Shown: piece by piece, positions 24,374 to 36,719 of the stretch
How the letters are laid out: each line of letters starts with the position of its first letter
Numbering within the stretch: position 1 is the stretch's first letter
Assembly (NCBI RefSeq): GCF_037975245.1
Contig: NC_092576.1
Span: 11,291,111 to 11,355,110, forward strand
Source: Apostichopus japonicus
Taxonomy: Eukaryota > Echinodermata > Holothuroidea > Aspidochirotida > Stichopodidae
Length of the DNA: 64,000 nucleotides
Reading direction: 5' to 3'
Made by a program: the position numbers and the translations under genes
The notes under the pieces: model-generated
What the model saw: only the letters and a program-made list of their open reading frames with translations
Database searches by the model: none
What the model was told of the DNA's origin: nothing

Positions 24374-25360
24374 TTACCTTAATTTAGATTTGATATACAT
24401 TGCAAAAGTCGATGCTATGATCAAGACAATGCCACCTAATTTCCACCAATCTATCTCTCGATCTAGGAAGATCAAATCGAACATGTGATTCAGCGGAATA
24501 CCTAACGTCATGAAAACAGTAACTGTCAAAACCTCTTCAGATTCGAGTGACTTGGCATAACAACACAACGCACCAGTGCCACATATGCCTAATAAAAGCG
24601 TAAGCAGCCATTCGCTCGCATTGTGTGGTAGAGTGAAAGACGATGATGTAATTACTAAACCCAAACAGGATAGTACGATACCATGAAGGGCCGCCATTGT
24701 TCCAATTAGAAACGGATCTTCAGTATTTCTGTATGCCAAAGATCGAGTAGAAAGTGTAGCAGTTACAGTTGACGCTAAAGACCCGCTGGCAAGAAGAATA
24801 CCGACGAAAGGCTGGGTTGTTGGTGGTGGCTCAGCAATTTCGTCGCTTTGTGGGAAAAGGAAGGATGGTTTGGAGACAAGGACCAATCCACATGCATTCA
24901 GAAATACCAGGACGCTATCTGTTTTGTCCATAGCTTCACCGAGAATGATGCAGGCTAAGATCGCAGATGGTATCGGCTGGTTCAATACGATAGCTGAACA
25001 ATCACCTACCCAAATATAATTAGAGGCTAAAGCAGCAAGCACAATGTATAATGAATCACCAAGTCCAGTTAAGATATAGTTTACTAATTCGATAAAACCG
25101 TACGTTTCACTATTCCGCCATGAAATGAACAATAGAGTACACAGCAAGAAGCTACTTCGAACGAAGGACGCTTCAAATGCACCTATGGAATGGGTAACCT
25201 CTGATATCAACAGAATTTGTCCAGCCTGTAGAACAACCGCCATCGCTATCCATAGTGATCCCTCTCTACAATTTATTAATGACGAAATCGGCTCCATGGT
25301 ACGCAGATTGTTTAAGACATTCAGTAACACGTTCCTGGATGGTGTCGCCTCTAACGACAT
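24374..25360 (-). CDS. SLC35G-like EamA/DMT-family transporter, paralogue B
   Basis: Predicted 328-residue multi-pass transporter, paralogous to the gene at 10459-11550. Shared blocks include a start-of-core INCR motif, FLLCT.LFISWR, GLGDSLY, NQPIPS, LACIILGEAMD and FLNACGLVLVS. About ten hydrophobic segments form two EamA-like halves, and the last half keeps LTVTVFMTLGIP. The N-terminus is some 35 residues shorter than paralogue A. The start ATG at 25360 follows a frame interrupted by stops; a weak acceptor-like CACAG lies about 30 bases upstream. The final codons overlap AAG/GTAACT, a good splice-donor consensus, so a small additional 3' exon cannot be excluded. The gene is transcribed toward a three-layer transposon nest that ends about 220 bases downstream. 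Substrate is unknown; a membrane location is inferred from hydrophobicity. Confidence 0.88.
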   Translation of the reverse strand: MSLEATPSRNVLLNVLNNLRTMEPISSLINCREGSLWIAMAVVLQAGQILLISEVTHSIGAFEASFVRSSFLLCTLLFISWRNSETYGFIELVNYILTGLGDSLYIVLAALASNYIWVGDCSAIVLNQPIPSAILACIILGEAMDKTDSVLVFLNACGLVLVSKPSFLFPQSDEIAEPPPTTQPFVGILLASGSLASTVTATLSTRSLAYRNTEDPFLIGTMAALHGIVLSCLGLVITSSSFTLPHNASEWLLTLLLGICGTGALCCYAKSLESEEVLTVTVFMTLGIPLNHMFDLIFLDREIDWWKLGGIVLIIASTFAMYIKSKLR

Positions 25361-28300
25361 GTCTTTAACATGTGAACCGCCTTAACTCTCTGTGATCTTC
25401 ACACATTAAATCTCGTCTGCTGCCTATCCAGGAAGGATATCAAAATGATTCGGTATTCCTATATAGAGCCAAAAAAAGAGAGAAAGAGATGTTGTTTCCT
25501 TTGCAAATATAAAATCTCAAGTTCAATGTTCCCAGTCGAGTAATTTATGATTTGTAAGTGACACAGGATACGTTTGTACATTTTCTATGTGTGATGGCTT
25601 CATTTTTATCATGGAATCAACTCCATTTAAAAAGGTCAGGAGAGCTTCCCTGGAACGAAATATATCTGTTGGTAGTAGTTTTCAGATGAAAGGCTATCTG
25701 TATATTGCTGTGGTGATTAATGTTGGTATTCCGTACTAGAGGCCGTTTTATATTATGGTAATATAGCACTTTTAGTAAAATTATGAATATTATAAATATT
25801 AATAAGAGAAGTACAAGTTCGTACTTACGTCGACCAAATAAATAGCTCACGTACTCTTCCGTCATTACACTGATGCAGGCATGAATTGTCTGATAGCATT
25901 AAGTGTGTCATGCATACTTCTACCAGTAGTCGATGTCATACAATTTCTATATTGAAATATACTGTACTATACGTCGAAAAAATACACACTGAGCTACGTA
26001 GTTATGATCACATGTACCATGAAATATATTGATCGTCATTTATCATTTCCTTAGATGAAATCGCAAGAAACATTAGAACAGAATAATAAGAAGTAAAGTT
26101 CTCGGAGGGAAAAAAAATTAAAGCCCATGTTTTGTATGTAAAAATAAATATACAATAAATTCAAGTTAACATAAGAATAATTCCATCATCTAACTAGAAC
26201 GAAATAGCCAAGCAGGAAAGACGCACGTCCTATCTGCGTACAGCTATAAGTAGCTTATATGTATGAACAAAGTACACGTCATCATTTTGATAATTTGGTC
26301 AAATTGTTAAGAAATTTTTCCAAAATGAATGGGTTAAATAGAAGTGAAAAATTATTTCTCTCTTAGTCTGCAAAGTTTAAAATAATCTCGAAAGAAAATA
26401 GAGAATTCACAATCAAATTAGACCCATTTTCATTAATTGATATTCGTCTATGATCGGTCTTATTAATCGCTTAGGTCAAATAATGAGAAATTTTAAAACG
26501 AAATGAAGTCAACTTTTAGTGACGTTTGCAGCAACTGTTCCGCACTCGTTGAAGTAACTGTAAATATCATTATCCTTTTTTAAGCGTAATTCACTCAAAA
26601 ATGGATGTTAATGTAGGACTTAGTCAGGAATTCTGAGCTAAATGGGCAGGGATATTTTAAGTAGGGACACGATACTCCATGGTAGCAAAGTATAGTCTGC
26701 CAGTCGGGCCGGGTGGGGGGGGGGGTGGCTGAAAGGCTACGAAAGAAAGCGCATACTTGGGTCAATATTCACTACTTACCTGATATTTCGTTTACCTATT
26801 TTAATTTAAATACCAACTCAAGTACAAAATTTAATTCAAATTCAACCTCCGGAGACTTACAAAATGTCCATACACAAGACATATGCACATTTAGAATGAT
26901 AGTGTAAATTAGCTCATCTCGCTTGTGTTTTCACCTTCTTAATTTGTAAATTTTGTTCAAGACCTCTCTGCCTGTATCATTATTACATAATCGCATCTTT
27001 GAAACAATTTTATCTCGGAAATTTTCGTCTGAATAGTATTAACAAAGGATAGTTATATTATGTATACTATATCTAGTACATTTGAACTTATTAGCTCATG
27101 CACAACGAAATCCTAGGATAGTAATTATGTACACAGTTGTCAGACTTTCTGTTGGTATTTCATGTCACAAACAACAATAACCACATAAAATTATTGTAAA
27201 AATGTAATGCTATATAATGTAATATGTAACAAAACCCGCAGTTAGTTTATTAATATTTTACCATATGTTCTAAAGATCATGTTACTAAATAATCTAAAGG
27301 TAATAAGTTGTATTCATTTTTTATTCGAAAATGTTAAAAATTTTATGATTGAAGTTGCCTTTAACGGTCGTTAATGTGACTAGGCCTTATAACGTTTTTA
27401 ATCCTATACCGCTAGTGTTGCTTTCCCGCTATTATGTTATATTGAACGACACAAGGTTGTAAAAATAGCATAGAAACTCGTTGCAACACTTACCTTCTAT
27501 ACAGCTCTTTCCTCGAAATTGTCGATAACGTTATTCAATCAACGACCCAGGCTCGTTCCTTCCTTGCTGGAATCAAGGTTTACCACTGTGTCAAACGTGT
27601 GTCAAATCTAATAAAAAATAACATTAACATCTTTGTTTCTCAAATGATATCATCAATCCATCGTGTAAAATAGAGCCAACGATGTTAACATCACATTTTT
27701 AATTCGTTGCCATCATTTGTACAAGATTCACGAACTTATACATGGATATGTGGCTGCTTATCCCGAAGTGCTTCGTAAAATAATTGTGCCTCCCAGAATA
27801 ATCATGATTAACTTTTACAACATCTAATACCATTGCTTTATAATTTATTCTAATGTAACAATGACATGCATCTAATGTGTTCCTGAAAAAATTGTTATGC
27901 CGAACAAGTACATGTAAAAACCTAGCGAGCAACTAGATAAACATCAGATTATTCAGAATTGACGGTACAGATTATATAGCTGATTGGAAGAAATGTGCAG
28001 GCATACTCTACTACTATATTATTTATCACATTAAACTTTAGTTCAGAGTTATAATAAAGTAACAATATCACAGAAGTGAAGTGAACTTGGCAACGTCATA
28101 ATATACATCGGTTTTATGTGGTATTCTAAGTTGCTTTTTAAGATCAGGGCGCAAAAGAACAAAGATAATACTCGGAGTCTCATGCCTCACCTAGCGGATG
28201 TAATGCACAAAACCCTGTTAGTAGATGACCGCTCGCAAAAGGAATGCCGCTGCCTCGCTTAGAGAAGTGTGCCGACATGCTGTAAATATTTGTACAGTTA

Positions 28301-29225
28301 AACCAGACACAGTCACTGACACACGGTAAGTAATACCTGCAAATTTACGTAGTCAAACATGTTTCATTCGAACAAAGTTTTAACTTTAATCAGTAATTTC
28401 CATGTTTGCTTATTGAAATCCCGGTTTACCATTTTAACCATAAAGTGAAATCAAACTTGTGTGTACTTATGCACTTAATTATAAGTTTTAACGTCTCATA
28501 CTGTTTAAACCACAGATTCTCATGCAAATTTACAGTAGTTATTCAACTATACATAAACACCCGGGTATGTATGGCACTGAATTTTGCAGTTCGAACAGCA
28601 AAGACCTAGCGTTTTTCAACTTTTGTGGTGTGTTGGAATTGTTTCCTTCACTCATCAGATGAAATTATCGTTGGAAATAGTACCCTTTTTATATAAAGAG
28701 CTTTTTGATTGAATTTTAAGGGGGAAACTTTGATTTTTTTTGGGCAATTTTTAAGCAGGGCGGAGTACATTTTCAACACGTTAGTTCATCGTCCCCGGTG
28801 ATTGTTTATAGTTATCCTAACGTTATAGTTAGACTGATCATGTTCGGTTATATGCTGCAGGGGCAACGTTAATGTTACTTACTATGTCGTTTGTTGTGCG
28901 GAACTATCAATGGTAACTTGCACATGACATGCATAAGAACGAATTTGGATCCAACATCAATTCTACACCTTTATGATCTTACTTCAATAACATTTCATAT
29001 CAAGTGGAAAAGTTGTAGTTTTTAAGTGCATCTTGCATCTCAGAGTGTGTTCTTCACGATGACCGTTATATGGCCCTCTTACTCGGCCTTAAAGTGTTTT
29101 TGAATATAAAGTCATTTGATAAATCTGTCAAAAGCTTGCTGTATTGATTTTTTTTCCAGTTTCTGTTAAATAACAGAACATTTCACTCTTGGTAAAGAAT
29201 TTGAAACTATACAGTGAAAGGTATG

Positions 29226-29341
29226 GGCAACAAGTTTCACACATATTTTATGTAATATTTGGTAGTCTGTAAAATAACATTTAATGAGTAGTTTTACAGA
29301 CCGACCGAAAATTACATAAAATATTGTGTAAAACTTGTTGC
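29226..29341. repeat. Fold-back repeat, arms about 50 bp
   Basis: GGCAACAAGTTTCACACA and following bases (29226-29274) are matched in reverse complement at 29291-29341, about 85% by eye, with a 16-base spacer. It ends about 45 bases before the hammerhead-motif repeat. Confidence 0.75.
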
Positions 29342-29384
29342 TAGTACTTTTCCTTGCGAAATTACATACATTTAATTTTAAGTT

Positions 29385-29535
29385 AGTGTGCCTGACGTTT
29401 CGAATCTAGCAAGATCTTCTCGCATTCAGCCTCTGATGAAGATCCTGCTAGGATCGAAACGTCAGGCCCACCTTTTACACATTCTCTTACACAGGCTCTT
29501 TTGTGGATAAGCAGTTTGCTGACAGTTTTGATTCA
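29385..29535 (+). repeat. Hammerhead-motif repeat, copy b, with palindromic 5' part
   Basis: CTGATGA (29433-29439), a 5-bp hairpin GATCC/GGATC, then GAAA (29456-29459), with GCCTGACG (29390-29397) able to pair with CGTCAGGC (29460-29467). Downstream homology to copies a and c continues for about 70 bases, including GTGGATAAGCAGTTTGC. No RT open frame nearby. Confidence 0.65.
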
Positions 29536-32500
29536 TTTCGTTTTGTAGATTTAATTTTACACTGCAACCTATGAGGAATACATACTGATGTTAAATCATA
29601 CCATTTCATTGTTTGAAAACAGATATACACATATCCTGGCATTTAAAACGAAGATTCATATTTACACAGTTGACACTGTTTGACGAAAAAGGGATCATTT
29701 GGGTTTATTTTAATGTGTATATAATTCCCATATTATTTTATATAAACAAATTAATACTATATATATGATTGACTCAACAGGATCACAGACTTAAGGTTTG
29801 GAATCTAATTTCCTTCCAAAGGATGAGCATTGCCCAAACGGTTTGTTTCAAATTAATTGTTGAAAAGCTCTTGATCCCTATTCACACTTGAGGTGATAGC
29901 TTCTGTGAGACGAAACAGGGATCAACTGGATGTTATTGATCGTGAACATACTCGCCATTTATTACATTAAAGAATACAATAATATATGTCATTGATTCGA
30001 TATGATCCCATCCGTACGGTTTTGAACATATATGTTGCGTTCCAACAGGCTGTTATTAGCTGCTAAACCTATAGGGTTTGACTTAAACTCATCCACTTTC
30101 TCTACAGTCGGCCTTACACGCTGCTAATATATATATACCACTCTGTTACCAATTATGGTGAGGTACTATATGCTATTATAATTTGCTATCATTTCACTGA
30201 CACATGCACATAGTTCAAGGAGGGGAGAAACGGCAAATAGAATTTAAACAACATATCGACTTGAGACTGGAATATTGTTTCGATTTTGTACTAATATGTG
30301 GCTGCTCCACTCAGAAAATAACTTACATATGCCCATGTTATATATCAACAAGATAACGAAGTTGATCAGGTTCTTCTAGTGCAAAGTTAAAGTGTCTTAT
30401 CAAAACGGTCTAGATTATCTCTTAGAATGTTTGTAAGTTGTCAATATTTTGTGTATTTAGACTTCATCAAAAAGCACATTTTTGTTATGTTATGACTAAA
30501 ATATTCATTCAAATATAGCAGATACTTTTATTTTAATAGAAAATTTACCAAACGTAGAGTTTGCCCTTGCATCGAGACAATAACAGTATGATTTTGACGC
30601 TGTTACAGCAATATGAGTATAAAGCGTCCATTGGAATTGGCACATGTCTCTACTATATACACATGTGCTATTTTATTTTCAATTTGATCATTTTTCATAT
30701 TCGTTATACTTCATAACCACGAACTACATACTAATACGGTTACTTTATAACATTCCTACCCGGTATAAACAGGCGCGTATCCAGGGGGGCGTTGGGGGCG
30801 CGCGCCCCCCGGGTAAGGAAAAGAGGAGAGAAAAAAAGAGAAGAAAAAAGGGAAAAAGAGGGAGAAAAGAGAAAAGGAGGAGAGGAAGGAAGGGAAAAGA
30901 AAAAGAAGAAAGAGAGAAAAAGGAGAAAAGGAGGAAGTAGAAGATAAACGCCAAGACCTCGGGAAGAGAAAGAGGAACAGTCATAATTACAGCGCTGATC
31001 CCTATTATATACACAGGGTAGCCAGTGACAGATCGAAGATTACAGAGGGGACGTGCGCCTCACCCTACCCCTTACACCGACAACTCCATTTTTAGCTCAT
31101 ACCAGCATGCTGGTGTGAGCTATTGTTACAGTGCGGCGTCTATCACTCTATCCGTCAACAATTGGTAAAACCGCTCCCACTCACACAGTATTTAATGGAA
31201 TTTCATGAAACTTGGACACAAGGACCATTGGGTATAGGGCCATCAGAGATGGTCCGAAATTTGGGGTCAATGGTCACTTGTGGGCCGTAATGGGCCATTT
31301 TGTGGAAATACGCAAAATGCTTCTTCTCCTACAGATTCCATGGTACAATGTTGAGGGTTTGTCACGATAGTACTATGGAAGTTTTACCTTCAGGGTGTTC
31401 ATGAATTTGAGATCAAAGATCAACTAGGGGTCTTTTGTGGCCCGGGCCGCGGCCCTATATTTTCAAATTGCTCCTGTTCGTACAGTGTATGGCCAGTTAT
31501 AATGAAACTTGGTCACAACGTTCCTCGGGATGAGGGTTATGAGGGGTGTTCGGAAAATTGAGGTCAAATGTCATTTAGGGGGTCATCAGGGGTCATTCTT
31601 TGTAATATTTTCAAATATCTCAATCTCCTCAAGATTTTGATGGATCATATTCAAAGTTGAACTGAAGATTGTTGGATTGTGTATGAATAAGATGATGCCT
31701 AATAATTTTTGGTCAAAAGTTAATTAATTACAATTAATCCCCATTGTTTAAAAAAATCTGATCCTTCACCTTTTGCCAAAGCTCCTTTAATTTGTCTCCC
31801 AGTCTCTGCAGTGTTTGTTTAAATTTGTGGTTAAGCTCTGCAGAGGCTGTTAGTGGAATTAAAGCAGGACTGAGAGTTGTTATTAACTGTTGAACTGTAA
31901 GCATGAGAGCCCTATAGCCAATCAGCACTTGCCGATTCTTAGAAGTCTTTGAGCCTGAGGTATGTAGGCAGCCAGCCAAAATTTTGGCAAGGAGCGCTTC
32001 AGTATGGAACGCGAAAAGGGCAACCATATTTCGTTGTCTAAACTAAGTTTGTTGCAGTCTAAACTTAAGTTGTTGCTGCTGTTTTACCACGTTGTTGCTC
32101 AAACTCACGTTGTTATTTTAACTTCCGTTGTCTAAACATACGTCGTTGTCTAAACTTACGTTGTTGCTATTGGCGCTGTTCAAAATTGCTCAACCGCGTA
32201 ATGTAAACCAGAATGCAAAATGCATTGAGGTTTCGATGACTTCAGTACACTAGAAAGGTGTTAGTATAAGCAGAACTAGCTGTTACTATAGAAATGGCCC
32301 GAACCACCATTTTGATACATTAACACTACGGCATGATAAACACAGGTCAGTCTACTGTACGTGGCTATACACACCTGCACCAAAAACAATAGGGGTCTTG
32401 GAGGTCCAAGTCCATTTGGAGTCACCAAACGCAAACTTGTGGAAACCTTGTTTTATAAGCTACCGTATCTCCCACAGCCAGCCTATCAGATAACATGTGC

Positions 32501-32579
32501 GTTAGTACAACTCATACGAATAGGAGGCTGCACGGTAAACAACTTTTAAAATGTTATAATATTATACTTAAAGGCTATG

Positions 32580-32845
32580 CATATACGCTGTGAATGTCGG
32601 AAATCAAGTACAACGTCGAGTGTCTAGACAAAGTACCAGCATAAAAATACTGCACTTTTAAACTGATTTCATTGAGCCCCTCCAACAATGTGTAGAGATA
32701 ATCTGGGAATGTCGGTAATCAAGTAAAACGAGTGTCGAGACAAAATGCCAGCATAAAATACTGTACTTAAAATTGAATTATTGAACCATTACATGATGTC
32801 TGGGTATGTTGTGAATGTCGGCAATCAAGTAAAACGAATGACAGT
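32580..32845 (+). repeat. Three tandem units of about 110-115 bp
   Basis: Each unit contains GAATGTCGGNAATCAAGTA, AACG and then CCAGCATAAAA; GAATGTCGG occurs near 32592, 32707 and 32813. Inside the 32002-34691 transposon. Confidence 0.75.
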
Positions 32846-34404
32846 AATATTACTAAAGACAAATGTTTTCGTCCCGATCGAACACCAATTGCGTTTATTA
32901 TATAACCTATACTTTTACTAGTGTTTATAGTTGAGAAGATGCGATCTTATCACTGCCTGTACTTTGTGAATGCTCTACACAATATATATATGGCGGATGC
33001 ATTCGCTGTTTTACAAGGGCGGCCGTCCGACCTTCATTTCGCCTGCCCTGCCACTCTTTCCTCCTCTCCAACTCCGTATATAGTACCTCGATGCTTTGAC
33101 CTGCAGCGATTTCACCAGCAACCCCAACTCTTCAAATATCCCCGCAAATGTAGTGTGCATATCTCGCTAAATTCCACGCAATTTGTATTAGGCCTGTTCA
33201 AACTTCGGAGTTTCAACTGCACATGCGCATATCCTAAAAATTTGTGGACAAAAAAAGATCATATCACCTTACCTACAACACATAGCCTTAGTCAAAACTC
33301 GAGTGTATCTTGGATGATTCGTTTCTTGCATAACATGTTAGCGGGTTTTTTGGTCTAAAATGCTGAGCGAGGTTTGTGTATATTCCATTTACAACACAAT
33401 CCCTTTCGCAAATCGAAACTCCGAACTGGATTGGTGTTACGAATGAACTTGCTTGGCGGGTTTAGTAAACTAGTTCTGTGAGTCATATTGCCTGCGTACT
33501 TCAATACTGTGCCCCTCTTGTTACTCACGAAGCGCAGACTACATCCAACCATAGAGCAACTGATCCAACATTTACCCTGGATGCTTTTCAGTATTTGGAA
33601 ACAACCAACTCCACGAAAATTATAGTATTTAAATAACATTTTTACGCAATGTCGAAACTTCAATGACTACTTTTGATGATGTATGACTGCAGTAGTTTAT
33701 GCACACGAATTAATGTTGCACCAGAATCATGACTTGAAGCACGTGGTCAAAGGGACCGCAAAAATTTACGCAAGTTTGCAACGAAGAAATAACTCTGGTA
33801 TAAATGCACATTTTACATTATCAACTCTCAAAAGGGAGAGAACATAACATACCGTGAGATTTAAAGTCCTTTTCAGTATCAGAGATGTTGTGGTAGCTTC
33901 CCGCAAAATTCATAGATTGTCTCAACTCATAACTTTCTGTGATAAAACAATTATTCAAATATGACATTAACAATATAAATGTAAATAACGTCCTCGGAGT
34001 TGTATCCACTATCATGTAAATATCGTTAACAACGTGATTTTGTTCGACAAATCAGGTTGTTAAGGATATTTACATGGCTGTTGCTACAAATCCGGCATGA
34101 CATTAACGATAACCCCCCCCCTTTTTTTCGCGTTACATAGTTAAACCATCATAGGCTACTTTGCGTTCATTGAGCACTGAAGATGCAAGCATGTTTGCAG
34201 ACAATGGGTAAGGGACTATTAACCAAACAAATCTCGGGAAATTTGAGAAAACATCATTGGCTGTATTTAGCATGAAAATCTCTGTAATAGATATGTTGTT
34301 AGCACTGCACGGAAGCAACTTGCGGTTGATTGTTATAATTTTTTTGAAAAGAAAGAATGATGTTCGTTCACAATGTGTTCACAACGGAACTTTAGATAGC
34401 AGCG

Positions 34405-34580
34405 AAAGTGTAGACATCAACGTGAGTTTAGACATCAACGAAAGTTTTAGACATCAACGTGAGTTTAGACATCAACCGTAAGTTTATAAATCAACGTGAG
34501 ATTAGACATTAAGGCGCGTTTAGTCGTCAACGTGACTTTAGACATCAACGTAAGTTTAGACATCAACGAACAACAGCAAC
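34405..34580 (-). repeat. Subterminal repeat array of the 2.69-kb transposon
   Basis: About nine or ten units of TTTAGACATCAACGTAAG with substitutions. The inverted counterpart at the other end is at 32035-32165. Confidence 0.85.
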
Positions 34581-36719
34581 ATGGTAAACTAGCAGCAACA
34601 GCTTTAGTTTAGACAGCAACAAACTTAGTTTAGGCAACGAAACAAACTTAGTTTAGGCAACGAAATATGGTTCCCTTTTCGCGTTCCATACTTCAGGTCT
34701 GCTCAGGTAGAGGGGAGAAAGTAATAGGGTAGGTCAGTGGTAATGTTTGAGAGAGTGGGTAAAACAGGATTTAAAGGGGGAAAATAGGAATTATAGCCAG
34801 TGGTGTGGCCAGTATTCTGCTAACGGAGGGGGGGGGGGGGTTATCCCTCATGGGCCCAAAATTGGTGGAATCTGAAAAATGGCCTGAAATTTGGTGGGCC
34901 ATAAAGTTTTGTGGGCCCTACATTTTTAAGCTCGAAAAGGTATGAGCTTCTGCACCATTGGTGCTCTAGTTGACGTTTCCATTTTTCCTCTCTCACTAAT
35001 GTATCTATATATATATACTATATATGGTCTAGCATAACGCGCGTGTGTGTGTATGGACGCCTTAAACAATTGTTCAATTGTGCAATGAAACCAACTGTGG
35101 CTGGTCTTGAACTCGACCGAGTCGTCGGGGAACATGACGCATTTCGGGAAGGGGCGACCGCCCACCCCCCCCCCCCACGAGCAAATTTTCTCTATGATAT
35201 CGCTAGTAATTTAAAAATAGACAATGCTTAGATGCAACTTACAAGGCCTGGGAAGTGTCATTTCCAGCGATCTGGGAGGCATTTTCGGCCAAAATTTACT
35301 TGTACGCTTCGCGCCAACTCATGGTGGCGCTTCACTTAGATAGTTTGCCTACAGGCTTCGCCCTTCCCTTGGCAATTTACTCGCGACACGCCTGTTCGAA
35401 TTTGTAAAGCAAAGAGCAGACATCACATAATATCAGTGAGCATGAAAATGCATGTTCAAAAATGAACAGCCTCAAAACTGTCTATGTGTGTAGTCAAAGG
35501 CGTAGGAGCCCAATTGGATTTGGGGGCTGTAACGACTTGCCCGAAAAATACGACCAAAATTTTTCGCGCGCTAAGCGCGCGTTCAGCGCGTTAATGTCAA
35601 TATCATATAAGCAAGCATAGCTCATTACATCGCATGGCATCGTGTAACGTACGGTCCGTGAAAGTTGCGCAGTATTCCGCAGGATGCTAAGGTAAACAAC
35701 GAAATGTCTTATGTAGATGGAGAAAAAGCATACAGGTCCAATTATGTCAAAACTCTCTTTTACAGTAGTAATGGCGAATTAGTCTGCCAAGCTTAGAACT
35801 TTATTTTAATTACCAAGGAGATCATTTTTAAACAATTCATTTATTCTCAGCATGTTGCCCGAATTTTCAGGGGAAAAAGTTTGGTTGGGGGGAGGAGGGG
35901 GCTGCAGCCCCCGCCTCCTACGCCTATGTGTGTAGTGTTCGCTTTCGAAATATCTGATATCGGAAATATCTGCTATTTTTCATTTCCTTCAACCAAGTTT
36001 TATAATTGCCGTTATAAGAGGTTGTAATATTTGTACACCAATAAATTAACTGTGTCTGAATATTCGAAAACTTCCTGACCAACATTCTTCATCATACTTC
36101 CCTCTACTCGTAGCAATTTTGACCTGTCTGTTAGGGGTTGAAGGAGGTTTTTCTATATTGGTTGTCTATAGATTGAATTTTGTGCAACATTATGTATATG
36201 TTTTGAAGTGATTTTCTTCACGAGAAATGTGAATTTTCAAATTCTGAACAAATAATGGGCTTTAAACTTTGAAAAGTGGGGCTTTCGGATATTGTGGGCC
36301 GTGACGTAGAATCACCTACAAAAGCAATGATCCACAGGACATGCAATGAGGTCGAACATGATGTGTGACTGGTTACAATCTTCAAAAAGGTTATGGATGA
36401 AAAAAAAATATTGGGAAATACTTGGTTCTCAGGCAAAAGTGTACATCTGGTTGGTCATTTTCAAGCCCGAGAAGTGCCATTTCCTGTGATCTAGGGGGTA
36501 TCAAAACCTGAAATTTTCTTGTACGCTCCAAGCCAACCGATGATGGCGCTCCGCTTAGATAGTAATTCGCGCCCCCCGGATTAGAAAATCCTGGATACGC
36601 CCCTGATAAAGCACCGTCTGGGTCTGTGTTTCTGACAAGGCGAGTAATATCTGAGTTACCACGCAATTAAAATATCAGCTGGTATTATATTCGCGTTACT
36701 TTTTGACAAATTTGTTCAT

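Larger units (their letters stand above)
25400..30760. other. Intergenic, no gene recognised
   Basis: AT-rich with many stops in all frames. Only the inverted repeat at 29226-29341 and the hammerhead-motif repeat at 29385-29535 stand out. Confidence 0.5.
32002..34691. mobile_element. 2.69-kb TIR transposon with subterminal repeats
   Basis: Ends GTATGGAACGCGAAAAGGG and its exact reverse complement, continuing through CATATTTCGTTG, flanked by TTCA (31998-32001 and 34692-34695). Both ends carry arrays of a roughly 20-bp motif built on TTGTCTAAACTTACG: several units at 32035-32165 and about ten at 34405-34580, in inverted orientation. A 3-unit tandem repeat lies at 32580-32845. The longest open frames (145 codons at 32921-33358; 102 on the minus strand) show no domain I recognise, so it is called non-autonomous. 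Confidence 0.82.
31094..34969. mobile_element. 3.9-kb insertion splitting the 30770-36605 element
   Basis: Boundaries come from comparison with the intact sister: host CCATTTTT/GACG is interrupted, with only TT possibly duplicated. The left end has a hairpin (AGCTCATACCAGC then GCTGGTGTGAGCT); the right end has a short hairpin (GCACCA then TGGTGC) just before CTAG. AGCTCATACC also occurs inverted near the right end (about 34941-34950). The class is unresolved: it may be Helitron-like (CTAG end) or TIR-like. The interior carries the 2.69-kb element at 32002-34691. Confidence 0.6.
30770..36605 (-). mobile_element. Sister of the 3825-5758 element, inverted and split
   Basis: Its two outer ends are CAGGCGCGTATCCAGG and CCTGGATACGCCCCTG, and ATAAA flanks both (30765-30769 and 36606-36610). 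That shows the parts at 30770-31093 and 34970-36605 were one insertion. The parts correspond in order to the reverse complement of 3825-5758: the pyrimidine-rich stretch and GGTAGCCAGTGACAG at the left, the two hairpin-motif copies and the GGCTGCAGCCCCC block at the right. Confidence 0.85.

Noticed and set aside
31734-32027. 97-codon minus-strand open frame
   Set aside because: It crosses the left terminus of the transposon at 32002, so it cannot be an ancestral gene as drawn.
32921-33358. 145-codon open frame in the 2.69-kb transposon
   Set aside because: No transposase motif seen (no visible DDE spacing or zinc-finger pattern); could be chance.
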